Below are positions 1 to 11,914 of a stretch of 64,000 bases of DNA, piece after piece. The position numbers were made by a program, and so were the translations under genes. The number at the start of each line of letters is the position of its first letter. Position 1 is the stretch's first letter. Source of the stretch: Desulfovibrio sp. G11. Its GTDB lineage: Bacteria > Desulfobacterota > Desulfovibrionia > Desulfovibrionales > Desulfovibrionaceae. The DNA lies in contig NZ_LT984798.1 of NCBI RefSeq assembly GCF_900243745.1, forward strand, positions 1,730,501-1,794,500, written 5' to 3'. The notes beneath the pieces are model-generated. The model was not told the DNA's origin. It ran no database searches and saw only the letters and a list, made by a program, of their open reading frames with translations.

Positions 1-710
1 ACAAGGACAGGAAAAGGCACAAAGGCAGAGTGCTTGCGGATGGCAGACTCTACGCGGAATTTTTCAAGAAACTCCACGGCATCGTCCTTGAGCCATGCAG
101 TGATAACCGTACCACGCTGTGGCTCGTCGCCTTCCGCCGGCGCGACCGTGTAGGTTCCAAGGCCATCGCTGGTCCAGGTGTGGGCGGCGCTGTCTTCGCC
201 AAATGCCGGGCGCGAGGTGACAGTTACTTTTTCAGCCACCATAAAGACCGAGTAAAAGCCCACGCCGAAGCGCCCGATGATATTGGCGGCATCAGCCTCG
301 GCCCCGGCGTTTTGCTCTTCGTCTGCGGTATCGTCCTTGCCGTTGGCGGATGTTGCCTTGGCAGCCTTTTCGGCCGCGATGTCGGCCAAAAACTGCTCTG
401 AACCGGATTTGGCTATGGTACCCAGGTGCTCCGCCAGTTCATCGGCGGTCATGCCCAGACCGGTATCGGCAATGGTGATGGTTTTCGCCTCTTTGTCGAG
501 TGAGATGCGAATTTCCAGCGGCAGATCGGGCAAGCGGGGGCTTTCGCCGCGGTTGATGCGAAAACGCAGTTTGTCCAGCGCGTCCGAAGCGTTGGAAATA
601 AGCTCACGCAAAAAAATTTCCCGGTTGGTATAGAGGGAGTTGGTAAGGATATGTAAAACCTTACGCACCTCTGCACGAAACTGGCGGGGATTCCTATCTG
701 CCTCTGCCAT
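1..710 (-). CDS. htpG: HtpG (Hsp90-family chaperone), N-terminal part, runs off window
   Basis: ATP-dependent cytosolic chaperone. About 236 N-terminal residues are present and the reading frame stays open to base 1, so the middle and C-terminal domains lie outside. The GHKL ATPase fold is clear: RELISNASDA with the catalytic Glu near residue 36 and ATP-binding Asn40, ADTGLGM near 81-87, GTIAKSG near 97-103, and the glycine-rich GRFGVGFYS near 146-154. The ATG at 710-708 follows AGGAGG at good spacing. Compared with E. coli HtpG, roughly 22-30 extra Ala/Asp/Glu-rich residues sit at about 113-142, between the lid helix and GRFGVGF. It is transcribed away from cydAB, with a 241-base gap between them. 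Identity is certain from motifs. Confidence 0.95.
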   Translation of the reverse strand, partial: MAEADRNPRQFRAEVRKVLHILTNSLYTNREIFLRELISNASDALDKLRFRINRGESPRLPDLPLEIRISLDKEAKTITIADTGLGMTADELAEHLGTIAKSGSEQFLADIAAEKAAKATSANGKDDTADEEQNAGAEADAANIIGRFGVGFYSVFMVAEKVTVTSRPAFGEDSAAHTWTSDGLGTYTVAPAEGDEPQRGTVITAWLKDDAVEFLEKFRVESAIRKHSAFVPFPVL

Positions 711-895
711 GACAAACCTCCTGAAAAGCGATATCCTTGCAGATAATACCGCTTTTTGATTTTTCAAGGGGCGTGATGGCTGCGAGGTGAAAAAATTGTA
801 GCTTCGGAGGCCATTTTGCCATTGGACAAAAAAATCCAAAAGGCAGAAAGTCACGTTTGGCAGTATGTTATGGGTGTATCAATATTCATAATTAC

Positions 896-924
896 TTGCC
901 TTTCTTTGTTGGAAATAGTAAATC
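896..924 (+). promoter_or_regulatory. candidate cydAB promoter in the htpG-cydA gap
   Basis: The 241-base divergent gap 711-951 holds no gene. A sigma70-like pair, TTGCCT (896-901) and TAAATC (919-924) with a 17-base spacer, lies about 27 bases before cydA. A short inverted repeat, TTGGA-N8-TCCAA, is at 822-839 and could be an operator or a leader hairpin. The -10 match is only moderate, so this is an inference. Confidence 0.3.
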
Positions 925-951
925 GCGGTAAGGATATCCAAGGAGGGCCTA

Positions 952-2268
952 ATGGACGTCGTAATGCTTTCGCGTCTGCAATTCGCTGTGGCCGTGTTTT
1001 TTCACTTTGTTTTCGTGCCTCTCACGCTGGGCCTCTCGGTAATTATTGCCTGGATGGAAACCCGCTATGTACGGACCGGGGACGAATTCTGGAAAAAACA
1101 GACCAAATTCTGGGGAAAACTTTTTGTCATCAACTTTACCTTGGGCGTGGTGACCGGGATTACACTGGAATTCCAGTTCGGCACCAACTGGTCAAGGTAT
1201 TCTGAATATGTGGGCGATATTTTCGGCTCGCTGCTTGCCATTGAAGCCACGGTGGCCTTTTTTCTCGAGTCCACCTTTCTGGCGGTCTGGCACTTCGGCT
1301 GGAACCGTGTGGGCAAGAAGCTGCACCTCGCCTCCATATGGCTTGTGGCCATCGCAGGCAATATTTCTGCGCTCTGGATCATTCTTGCCAACGGCTTCAT
1401 GCAGAACCCCGTGGGCTACTACATCAACGAAGCCAACAACCGCGCCGAGCTTTCAAGCTTTTATGATGTCGTTACAAACCCCTACGCCTGGGGCATGTAT
1501 GCGCATACCGTCATAGCCTCGTGGGCGCTCGGCGGTTTCTTTGTGCTTGGCGTTTCGGCCTGGCATCTGCTGCGCAAGAGCAATACCGAATTTTTCAGTC
1601 GTTCTTTCAGGATGGTGGCGCCTTTTACCCTGATCTTCGTGCTGCTGCTGGCCCTTTCCGGCGACCAGCAGGGCAAGACCGTGGCCAAGTATCAGCCTGC
1701 CAAGCTGGCCGCTATGGAAGCGCACTGGGAAACACAGTCTGACGTGCCTTTCTATCTGCTGGTGTGGCCTGACCCGGAAAATGAAACAAATACCGTGCAG
1801 GCCCTCGGCATTCCCGGCCTGCTGAGCTGGATCGCCTTTGACGATGTGCACGCCGAGGTGAAGGGCCTCAAGGCTTTTGCCAAGGAAGACCGGCCCCCGG
1901 TACTGCCCGTGTTTTTGACATTCCGCACCATGGTGGCCCTGGCGGGCATATTTCTGGTGCTTTCGGCATGGGCCTTTTTCCAGCGCAAGAAGGAAAACCC
2001 CAACCCGTTGCTGCTCAGGCTGCTGGTGTACAATATTCCACTGCCCTACATCGGCCTGATGGTGGGCTGGGCCGTGACGGAAATCGGCCGCCAGCCATGG
2101 ATCGTCTATAATCTCATGCGCACCACAGATGCCGTTTCGCCCATACCGGCCGACAATGTGGTCATTTCTCTGGTGGCCTTTATCGGCGTATACTCGCTGC
2201 TTGGCATTCTGGACATCTATCTGCTGCGCAAATTTGCCATCAAGGGCCCGGACGCCCAGGAGGTGTAG
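952..2268 (+). CDS. cydA: cytochrome bd quinol oxidase subunit I (short Q-loop type)
   Basis: Quinol-oxidising, heme-bearing subunit of the membrane cytochrome bd oxidase, which reduces O2 to water; in a sulfate reducer this serves oxygen protection. At 438 aa it is shorter than E. coli CydA (about 520 aa), mainly in the Q-loop. His18 matches the heme b595 ligand. A His in MYAHTVIASW and the Arg/Met of FRTM match the heme b558 region. The Q-loop Lys and Glu lie in KLAAMEAHWE, and GRQPW is present. The protein has many membrane helices. The ATG follows AGGAGG at 941-946. cydB starts 2 bases after the stop, so the two are co-translated. Confidence 0.97.
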   Translation: MDVVMLSRLQFAVAVFFHFVFVPLTLGLSVIIAWMETRYVRTGDEFWKKQTKFWGKLFVINFTLGVVTGITLEFQFGTNWSRYSEYVGDIFGSLLAIEATVAFFLESTFLAVWHFGWNRVGKKLHLASIWLVAIAGNISALWIILANGFMQNPVGYYINEANNRAELSSFYDVVTNPYAWGMYAHTVIASWALGGFFVLGVSAWHLLRKSNTEFFSRSFRMVAPFTLIFVLLLALSGDQQGKTVAKYQPAKLAAMEAHWETQSDVPFYLLVWPDPENETNTVQALGIPGLLSWIAFDDVHAEVKGLKAFAKEDRPPVLPVFLTFRTMVALAGIFLVLSAWAFFQRKKENPNPLLLRLLVYNIPLPYIGLMVGWAVTEIGRQPWIVYNLMRTTDAVSPIPADNVVISLVAFIGVYSLLGILDIYLLRKFAIKGPDAQEV

Positions 2269-2270
2269 CC

Positions 2271-3296
2271 ATGCTGGAAACAACCTGGTTTGTGCTGTGG
2301 GCATTGTTGTGGGCCGTGTACTTTATTCTGGACGGTTTTGACCTGGGCATGGGTTCATTGCTGCCCTTTCTGGGCAAAGACGAAAATGAACGGCGCATCA
2401 TGTATAACGCCGCCGGGCCGTTCTGGGACGGCAACGAGGTATGGCTCATCGCCGCTGGCGGTGTGACCTTTGCGGCGTTTCCCAAGGCATATGCGGTCAT
2501 GTTCAGCGCCCTGTACGCGCCGCTGCTGATGCTGCTCTTTGCCCTGATTTTCCGGGCGGTGTCTTTCGAGTTTCGCAGCAAGGTGGAGCATACCGCATGG
2601 CGCAGCCTGTGGGACGGCGTCCATTTTGTAGCCAATCTCGTCCCCTGCATTCTGCTGGGCGTGGCTTTTGCCAACCTGTTCATGGGCATCCCCGTGGATG
2701 CTCAGGGCGTGTATCACGGCAATCTGCTCGCCCTGCTCAATGTCTACGGACTGGCAGGCGGCATATTCTTCCTCTGCATGTTCGTGCTGCACGGGTCCCT
2801 GTGGCTGGCCATAAAAAGTCGGGGCGAACTGCAGATCCGCGCGGTGGCCACGGCCAGCTTTGTGTGGCCCATCATGCTTGTGCTGCTGGTGGCCTTTCTT
2901 ATCCTTACAGCGTTTTACACCAAGCTGTACGATAACTATCTGGCCATGCCCGCGCTGCTTGTTCTGCCCCTGGTGGCCCTCGCGGGCCTGATCGGTGCGC
3001 GCATAATGCTGCATGCGGGCAAACTGTGGCTGGCCTGGGGCTTCAGCGCTCTTTTCATCCTGGGCGTTACCTTCTTTGGCGTTATGGGCATGTACCCGGG
3101 TATGATCATTTCTTCCATTGACCCGGCCGCCACTGTCACGGCCTTCAACGGCGCTTCAAGCCAGCTGACGCTCAAGATTATGCTGGGTGTGGCGCTTGTG
3201 ATGGTTCCCATCGTACTGCTGTACCAGTTCTGGATGTACCGGCTGTTCTCCGCGCCGGTGCTGCCCAAGGATCTGGATGACGAGCATGCGTACTAG
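2271..3296 (+). CDS. cydB: cytochrome bd quinol oxidase subunit II
   Basis: Second integral subunit of the bd oxidase, 341 aa with about eight or nine hydrophobic helices. The family signature GPFWDGNEVWL lies near residues 49-59, and the N-terminal LWAVYFILDGFDLG segment is typical of CydB. Its ribosome-binding site (GGAGG) lies inside the last codons of cydA and the start is 2 bases past the cydA stop, implying translational coupling. A strong hairpin follows the stop. No cydX-like small subunit gene was seen after it. Confidence 0.97.
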   Translation: MLETTWFVLWALLWAVYFILDGFDLGMGSLLPFLGKDENERRIMYNAAGPFWDGNEVWLIAAGGVTFAAFPKAYAVMFSALYAPLLMLLFALIFRAVSFEFRSKVEHTAWRSLWDGVHFVANLVPCILLGVAFANLFMGIPVDAQGVYHGNLLALLNVYGLAGGIFFLCMFVLHGSLWLAIKSRGELQIRAVATASFVWPIMLVLLVAFLILTAFYTKLYDNYLAMPALLVLPLVALAGLIGARIMLHAGKLWLAWGFSALFILGVTFFGVMGMYPGMIISSIDPAATVTAFNGASSQLTLKIMLGVALVMVPIVLLYQFWMYRLFSAPVLPKDLDDEHAY

Positions 3297-3318
3297 GGCG
3301 TTACCCATGACTGGATAA

Positions 3319-3356
3319 ATGCAAAAGGCCGCGCCCGAGGGTGCGGCCTTTTGCAT
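3319..3356 (+). terminator. hairpin terminator after cydB
   Basis: A perfect 14-base inverted repeat, ATGCAAAAGGCCGC (3319-3332) and its complement (3343-3356), has a 10-base loop. It lies 22 bases past the cydB stop. The T run is inside the stem, which is common for this hairpin type. Confidence 0.75.
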
Positions 3357-3388
3357 GCGCAGGCGGCGAAAACCGCCGGGAGTAAAGC

Positions 3389-3811
3389 ATGAACAGGACG
3401 AAACCGGCGGGCAGCCGCCCTCATGACCATGTGGTCAGGCATATGGCGGAATGCGGAAACGGTGTTGGTCCCGGCCACGTTCATGATTGGAGGCCTGCCA
3501 ACAAGGCCGGCAATGCGAGATCTGCGTTTTTCTCGACTGTTGCGGGGGCAGGGGGCGGTGTGCGCACAGCACTTGTGCTCGGCCTTGTTCTTGCGGCATG
3601 CCTGTGTTCCTGCGCGCCGCGTGAGCAGCGGCCGCTGACATTTGAAGAACAGCAGGATATTGAGGCGTACCGCCAGTGCCGGCGGGAAGCGACGGCCATG
3701 AATCCTGAATGGCGCGGCGACACCAGCTATTTTCCCTGGCGGGCCTATTTCAATATGTGCATGCGGCGCATGGGCGTCAGCGAAGACGCCATGCGCCGCA
3801 TGCGGATGTAA
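3389..3811 (+). CDS. small lipoprotein of unknown function
   Basis: Not recognised as a known family. The informative part is a lipoprotein signal, VRTALVLGLVLAACLCSC, with lipobox LCSC. It is followed by about 65 polar residues with many Arg, Glu and Met and three Trp/Phe-rich positions, ending RRMRM. Two starts are possible. The ATG at 3389 has GGAG six bases upstream but places about 57 unusual residues before the hydrophobic core. A GTG at 3560, behind a G-rich stretch, would give a compact 83-residue lipoprotein with a normal signal peptide, and I think that is the better biological start. It stands alone between the cydB terminator and lepA. Confidence 0.6.
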   Translation: MNRTKPAGSRPHDHVVRHMAECGNGVGPGHVHDWRPANKAGNARSAFFSTVAGAGGGVRTALVLGLVLAACLCSCAPREQRPLTFEEQQDIEAYRQCRREATAMNPEWRGDTSYFPWRAYFNMCMRRMGVSEDAMRRMRM

Positions 3812-4023
3812 AAAGCAGCGGCGTATTGCAACCTGCAATCCCGGGGAAGTACGTGACAGCATTCGGCACATGCTTTTCCGGAGCGCAACACGCGCCTCGG
3901 CGGCCTTGCTTCGGTTTCTGATTCTTTGGGCCGGGCTGAAGCCGGTTTTCGCGTTTGTGGCAGGCGTGTACCGGGCCAGCCATAGGGCAGTTGCGCGTGA
4001 CGCTGCCACATGAGGAAGCGAAA

Positions 4024-4055
4024 GAAGGGAAGCTTTCTGTAAAAAGATTCCCTTC
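4024..4055 (-). terminator. hairpin terminator after lepA
   Basis: GAAGGGAA (4024-4031) pairs with TTCCCTTC (4048-4055). On the minus strand the stem is followed by a T-rich CTTTCGCTT. It lies 27 bases beyond the lepA stop. The rest of the 3812-4081 gap shows nothing recognisable. Confidence 0.5.
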
Positions 4056-4081
4056 CGTTTGCGCCAGATTGTGTATCTGCC

Positions 4082-5887
4082 CTACTCGTCGCCCACCTTG
4101 AGGGCCGCCAGAAATGCCTCCTGCGGCAGTTCCACGTTGCCCATGCGCTTCATACGGCGTTTACCTTCTTTCTGTTTTTCCAGGAGTTTGCGTTTACGGC
4201 TTATATCGCCGCCGTAACATTTGGCTGTCACGTCCTTGCGGAAGGCGGAGACCGTTTCGCGGGCGATAATCTTCTGGCCGATGGCCGCCTGAATGGCTAC
4301 CTGGAAAAGCTGGCGCGGAATGGTGCGCTTGAGCTTGAGGGCCAGTCCGCGGCCGTAGGTATAGGCACGGTCGCGGTGCACGATGACGGCCAGGGCGTCG
4401 ACGGGTTCGCTGTTGAGCATGATGTCCAGGCGCACCAGGTCAGAGGCACGGTAGTCCAGCGGATGATAATCCATAGAGGCATAGCCGCGCGTGGCCGATT
4501 TGAGCCGGTCAAAGAAATCGTAAACAATTTCGGCAAAAGGCAGTTCGTAGGTAACCACCACGCGGTTGGCGGCAAGGTAGTGCAGGTTTTTCTGTGTGCC
4601 GCGTTTTTCTTCGCAAAGTTTCATGACGTTGCCCACGTATTCGTTGGGCACATGAATATCCATACTCACGTAGGGTTCATAAAGGGTGTCGATTTTTGTA
4701 GGGTCGGGCAGGTGGCTGGGGTTGTCAATTTCCAGCGTTTTGCCGTCCATCGTCACCACCTTGTAAACCACGGAAGGCGCGGTGGCGATAAGCCCCACCT
4801 CAAATTCCCGCTCCAGGCGCTCCTGGATGATTTCCATATGCAGAAGACCCAGAAAACCGCAGCGGAAGCCGAAGCCGAGAGCCTGCGAAGTTTCCGGTTC
4901 GTAGGAAAATGCGGCGTCGTTGAGCTGGAGTTTTTCCAGTGCAGCCTTGAGGTTTTCATAATCTTCGGATTCTGTGGGGTAAAGCCCGCAGAAAACCATG
5001 GCTTTCACTTCCTTGAAGCCGGGAACCGCCGTTTCTGCGGGGCGGTCGGCATGGGTGATGGTATCACCCACACGGGCATCGCCCAGTTCCTTGATCGAGC
5101 CGCAGAGAAAACCCACCTCGCCGGCGAAAAGTTCTTTGACGTCAGTAGGCTCGGGCGAAAAAACACCCAGGCGCAGCACTTCGTATTCCTTGCCAGTACT
5201 CATGAGGCGCACGGTGTCGCCCTTGCGTACGCTGCCGTCCATGATGCGAAAAAGCACCACCACGCCCTGGTAGCTGTCGTACCAGGAGTCAAAAATAAGT
5301 GCCTTGAGCGGGGCCGCCCGGTCTCCTTTGGGCGCGGGCAGATGGTGCACGATGGCTTCCAGCACGGCGTCCACGCCCATGCCTGTTTTAGCGGACACGG
5401 GGAGGGCCTGGGAGCAGTCGAGGCCGATGCTTTCTTCAATTTCAGCCTTGACGCGGTCAACCTCAGCGCTGGGCAGGTCTATCTTGTTGAGCACGGGAAT
5501 GACTTCATGGTCGTGGTCCAGAGCCAGATAGACGTTGGCCAGGGTCTGCGCTTCCACACCCTGGGTGGCGTCCACCACCAGAAGAGCGCCTTCGCAGGCC
5601 GCCAGCGAGCGTGAAACTTCATAGTTGAAGTCCACGTGGCCGGGGGTATCGATGAGGTTCAGCTCATATTCCTGACCATCGGCGGCAATGTAGGGAATGC
5701 GGACGGTCTGGGCCTTGATGGTAATGCCGCGTTCGCGTTCGAGATCCATTCTGTCAAGATATTGCTGCCGCGCCTCACGCTGGCTAACCACCTGGGTAAG
5801 CTCAAGAATGCGGTCGGCCAGGGTTGACTTGCCGTGGTCGATGTGGGCAATAATGCAAAAATTGCGTATATTTTCTTGCTTTACCAT
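4082..5887 (-). CDS. lepA: elongation factor 4 (LepA), translational GTPase
   Basis: Ribosome-binding GTPase that back-translocates or helps remodel stalled ribosomes. The length of 601 aa is normal. GTPase motifs appear in order: AHIDHGKST (G1), GITIKAQT (G2), DTPGHVDF (G3), NKIDLP (G4) and SAKTG (G5). EF-G-like domains and the LepA-specific C-terminus follow, with [17 protein letters not shown] near the end. The start chosen is ATG 5887 (MVKQENIRN), which has AGGA upstream and matches family N-termini. An upstream in-frame start would add 16 unrelated residues. It is a single gene, divergent from the tetR/SMR cluster. Confidence 0.97.
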   Translation of the reverse strand: MVKQENIRNFCIIAHIDHGKSTLADRILELTQVVSQREARQQYLDRMDLERERGITIKAQTVRIPYIAADGQEYELNLIDTPGHVDFNYEVSRSLAACEGALLVVDATQGVEAQTLANVYLALDHDHEVIPVLNKIDLPSAEVDRVKAEIEESIGLDCSQALPVSAKTGMGVDAVLEAIVHHLPAPKGDRAAPLKALIFDSWYDSYQGVVVLFRIMDGSVRKGDTVRLMSTGKEYEVLRLGVFSPEPTDVKELFAGEVGFLCGSIKELGDARVGDTITHADRPAETAVPGFKEVKAMVFCGLYPTESEDYENLKAALEKLQLNDAAFSYEPETSQALGFGFRCGFLGLLHMEIIQERLEREFEVGLIATAPSVVYKVVTMDGKTLEIDNPSHLPDPTKIDTLYEPYVSMDIHVPNEYVGNVMKLCEEKRGTQKNLHYLAANRVVVTYELPFAEIVYDFFDRLKSATRGYASMDYHPLDYRASDLVRLDIMLNSEPVDALAVIVHRDRAYTYGRGLALKLKRTIPRQLFQVAIQAAIGQKIIARETVSAFRKDVTAKCYGGDISRKRKLLEKQKEGKRRMKRMGNVELPQEAFLAALKVGDE

Positions 5888-6072
5888 GTGTTTTCCTGCG
5901 TAAAATCTGGTTGCGTAGCAGCATTGTATAGCCAAAATTTGTCATGAAGTCCATGCAAAGGCCAGCGGTTTCCCGGCGCGCCTCGCAGCAGGCCGGGACA
6001 GCGGAGCGGGCTGCTGCCGTGCAGTGTACTCCATATTTGCATAAGGGCTGGCAGCAGGTGTGTAATTTCGTA

Positions 6073-6111
6073 TTGACTGGAACCTTCAGTTTAAATACAT
6101 ACGTATGTATT
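6073..6111 (+). promoter_or_regulatory. tetR-SMR promoter with overlapping palindromic operator
   Basis: TTGACT (6073-6078) and TACATA (6096-6101) with a 17-base spacer form a promoter. A perfect 18-base palindrome, AATACATACGTATGTATT (6094-6111), covers the -10 box and presumed start point, 20 bases before the tetR ATG. This is the expected place for autorepression by the TetR protein encoded next. Its binding here is inferred. Confidence 0.7.
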
Positions 6112-6130
6112 GATTGAAAAGGAGTGCAAT

Positions 6131-6706
6131 ATGAGCAAGCCCCGTTCCATTGACCGTGACCGGGTTTTGGACATGGCGGAAGACATTGTCACCGAAGGTG
6201 GCGCAACAGCGCTGACCATCGGCGCGGTGGCACAGGCGGCCGGCATCTCCAAGGGGGGCGTTCAGTCCTGCTTTGGAACCAAGAGCGGGCTGGTGCAGGC
6301 CATGGCCGGGCGCTGGGCCGCAAATTACGATGAATGCCTGGAGAAGGTGACAGGCCGCCCCGTGGAGCAGATTTCTGATCTGGAAAAAGTCCAGGCACAT
6401 GTGCGCATAACCGCCGCTGAAGAGCGCCTGAACGTCAGGGCAGCATGCCATCTGGCCATGCTGATGGAGTCTGACGACCTGCGGGAGTGGATTCGGCGCT
6501 GGCATGCTGCGCGTCTTGAAAATTTACAACCGGGCAGTGACGAAGAACGCGCTGCCCGTATCGCCTACCTGGCGGCTGAAGGGGCTTTTCTTTTACGGTA
6601 TTTCGGTTTGCTGGAAATGGACGACAGGCAGTGGCAGAGCGTGTTTGAAGACATTGCCGCCCTGCTGGGGCCTGCTTCCGGTCGCGTTGCACGGGGGCGG
6701 GAATAA
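6131..6706 (+). CDS. TetR/AcrR-family repressor of the SMR pair
   Basis: DNA-binding repressor, 191 aa. The N-terminal helix-turn-helix domain is clear: RVLDMAEDIVTEGG, then LTIGAVAQAAGISKGGVQSCF at about residues 32-52, then GLVQAMAGRW. The C-terminal ligand-binding half is family-typical and diverse. The chosen ATG has AAGGAG upstream; an in-frame TTG at 6110 lies inside the operator palindrome and is unlikely. The stop is one base before the first SMR gene. A TetR gene plus two SMR genes recalls B. subtilis yvdT-yvdSR, so the effector is probably a cationic toxicant. The palindrome just upstream suggests autoregulation. Confidence 0.9.
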   Translation: MSKPRSIDRDRVLDMAEDIVTEGGATALTIGAVAQAAGISKGGVQSCFGTKSGLVQAMAGRWAANYDECLEKVTGRPVEQISDLEKVQAHVRITAAEERLNVRAACHLAMLMESDDLREWIRRWHAARLENLQPGSDEERAARIAYLAAEGAFLLRYFGLLEMDDRQWQSVFEDIAALLGPASGRVARGRE

Positions 6707-6707
6707 G

Positions 6708-7019
6708 ATGCTGAGCTGGGTTCTGCTGCTTGTTGCCAGCGGTCTGGAAATCGCCTGGGCTGCGGGCCTGAAGTATGCCCAACAACCCCTGGAATGGGCT
6801 GTAACCCTGGCGTGCATCGCGGGTAGTTTTATTTTTTTGGTTCTGGCGACAAAAAGGATGGAGGCTTCCATCGCCTACGTACTTTTTGTGACTTTCGGCA
6901 CGGTGGGAACCTATCTGCTTGATGTCTGCTTTTTTGATAAAAGGATAACGCTCACGGCGGTTACGGCCATTGCCGTTATTTTGTTTTCCATTATTCAACT
7001 CAAAAGGGAAGAAGGCTGA
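6708..7019 (+). CDS. small multidrug resistance (SMR) efflux subunit 1
   Basis: Four-helix proton-coupled exporter of the SMR family, 103 aa, with the usual length and four hydrophobic segments. The essential membrane Glu is residue 14 in SGLEIAW, and Trp17 follows it. It starts one base after the tetR stop and ends one base before the next SMR start, so all three genes are one operon. The tandem arrangement suggests a heterodimeric pump, as in YkkCD, EbrAB or YvdRS. The substrate is unknown. Unlike the Gdx gene at 45085, no guanidine riboswitch precedes it. Confidence 0.93.
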   Translation: MLSWVLLLVASGLEIAWAAGLKYAQQPLEWAVTLACIAGSFIFLVLATKRMEASIAYVLFVTFGTVGTYLLDVCFFDKRITLTAVTAIAVILFSIIQLKREEG

Positions 7020-7020
7020 C

Positions 7021-7334
7021 ATGAGCTGGGTGTATCTGGTTATGGCCGGGCTGCTGGAAATTGTTGTTGTGGCCGGGGTCAGGGATATCGCATTCAGGCG
7101 TTATGCCAGAGGATTTGTGATTTACGGGCTGGGACTCACAAGCTCGCTGTTTTTTCTGTATCTGGCATTGCGGCAGATTGATGTGTCCATAGCCTATACA
7201 TCCTATACCGGCATCGGCGTCATCGGCACTGTGGCATCGGGGCTGCTGTTCTGGGGAGAGAAAAGAAGTTTTCGTAGGCGTGTTATGTCGGTTTGATCGT
7301 GGCGGCCATTGTCGCGCTTAAAATTTCCGGATGA
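7021..7334 (+). pseudogene. SMR efflux subunit 2, frameshifted before its last helix
   Basis: Second SMR gene. Residue Glu13 (AGLLEIV) and three membrane helices are intact, but the frame stops at 7296 after 91 codons (RRRVMSV). The missing fourth helix is readable immediately afterwards in another frame as GLIVAAIVALKISG, ending at TGA 7332-7334. The join lies at TCGGTTTG near 7288-7295. Loss of one copy of a tandem TCGG would explain the shift: restoring it gives VMSVGLIV and a normal length of about 105 aa. This could be a real inactivating mutation, phase variation or a sequencing error. If real, the partner subunit lacks its C-terminal helix. Confidence 0.8.
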
Positions 7335-7515
7335 AGGCATATGTGCATGCACTGCCGGCAATCGGTCAATGCCCGGCTGCCTGTTTGCGTGTCAGTCGCG
7401 CGGTCTTCTGGGCCAGATACAGAAAGATATGACGTAGTCAGCCCGTGTCAGCTGGCAGGCCAGCTTGAGCCTGCCCCTCCGTGCGGCGTGTGGGAGCATG
7501 TCGGCGGGCAAAGAA

Positions 7516-7551
7516 AAAGGCCGCGTTATGCTTGCGCAACACGCGGCCTTT
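7516..7551 (-). terminator. terminator of the ATP synthase operon
   Basis: A perfect 11-base stem, AAAGGCCGCGT (7516-7526) and ACGCGGCCTTT (7541-7551), has a 14-base loop. On the minus strand it is followed by TTTTTCTTT. It lies 19 bases beyond the atpC stop. The remaining 7335-7515 stretch shows no gene. Confidence 0.85.
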
Positions 7552-7569
7552 GATACGAAACACTTGTGG

Positions 7570-7974
7570 TCAGCGCAGCTGGGCCACTTGCAGGCGGATC
7601 AAAGCCCGGTGCAAGGCCGCTTCAGCGCGGGTTACATCGGTCTGCTCGGCATGGTCGGCAATACGCTTTTCAGCGCGTTCTTTGGCGGCCATGGCTCTTG
7701 CGGTGTCTATATCCTGCGCCAGTTCGGCAGATTCGGCCAGCACGGTGAGCACATCATTATTTACGTCGGCAAAGCCGCCGGATATGAAAACGTACTCTTC
7801 CTTGCCGCCCGGCGTCTTGTAACGCAGGCCACCAGTCTTGAGAGCGGAGAGCAGGGAGACGTGCTTGGGCAGCACGCCGAATTCGCCTTCAATTCCGGGG
7901 CAAACGGCCATTTCAACTTCGCCGCTGACCACGGTTTTGTCCGGCGTCACCACTTCCAGTTGCAGTGTGCCCAT
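7570..7974 (-). CDS. atpC: ATP synthase F1 epsilon subunit
   Basis: Central-stalk subunit that couples rotation and inhibits hydrolysis, 134 aa. The N-terminal beta-sandwich (LQLEVVTPDKTVVSGEVEM, then PGIEGEFGVLPKH) is typical, and a helical C-terminus (AMAAKERAEKRIADHAEQTD) follows. AAGGAG precedes the ATG at 7974. It is the last gene of the operon, 84 bases after atpD, followed by the terminator. Confidence 0.96.
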   Translation of the reverse strand: MGTLQLEVVTPDKTVVSGEVEMAVCPGIEGEFGVLPKHVSLLSALKTGGLRYKTPGGKEEYVFISGGFADVNNDVLTVLAESAELAQDIDTARAMAAKERAEKRIADHAEQTDVTRAEAALHRALIRLQVAQLR

Positions 7975-8058
7975 AGGTACTCCTTCGCTCCTGTATGCCA
8001 GCTATGGCTGTCATGCGGCCGGGCTGCGTGCCCGGCCGCATGACAGGCGTCAACGCTC

Positions 8059-10376
<2,318 letters not shown>

Positions 10377-10402
10377 GCTTTTCTCCCGGATATTGGGGGC
10401 CC

Positions 10403-11911
<1,509 letters not shown>

Positions 11912-11914
11912 GTG

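Noticed and set aside
816..1205. 129-residue frame upstream of and overlapping cydA
   Set aside because: Overlaps the well-supported cydA start and lacks homology or a strong ribosome site.
3293..4009. 238-residue minus-strand frame between cydB and lepA
   Set aside because: Arg/Ala/Pro-rich, opposite the lipoprotein and its terminator region, with no motif or ribosome site.
4376..5614. 412-residue open frame opposite lepA
   Set aside because: Antisense shadow; no protein-like motifs and inside a clear essential gene.
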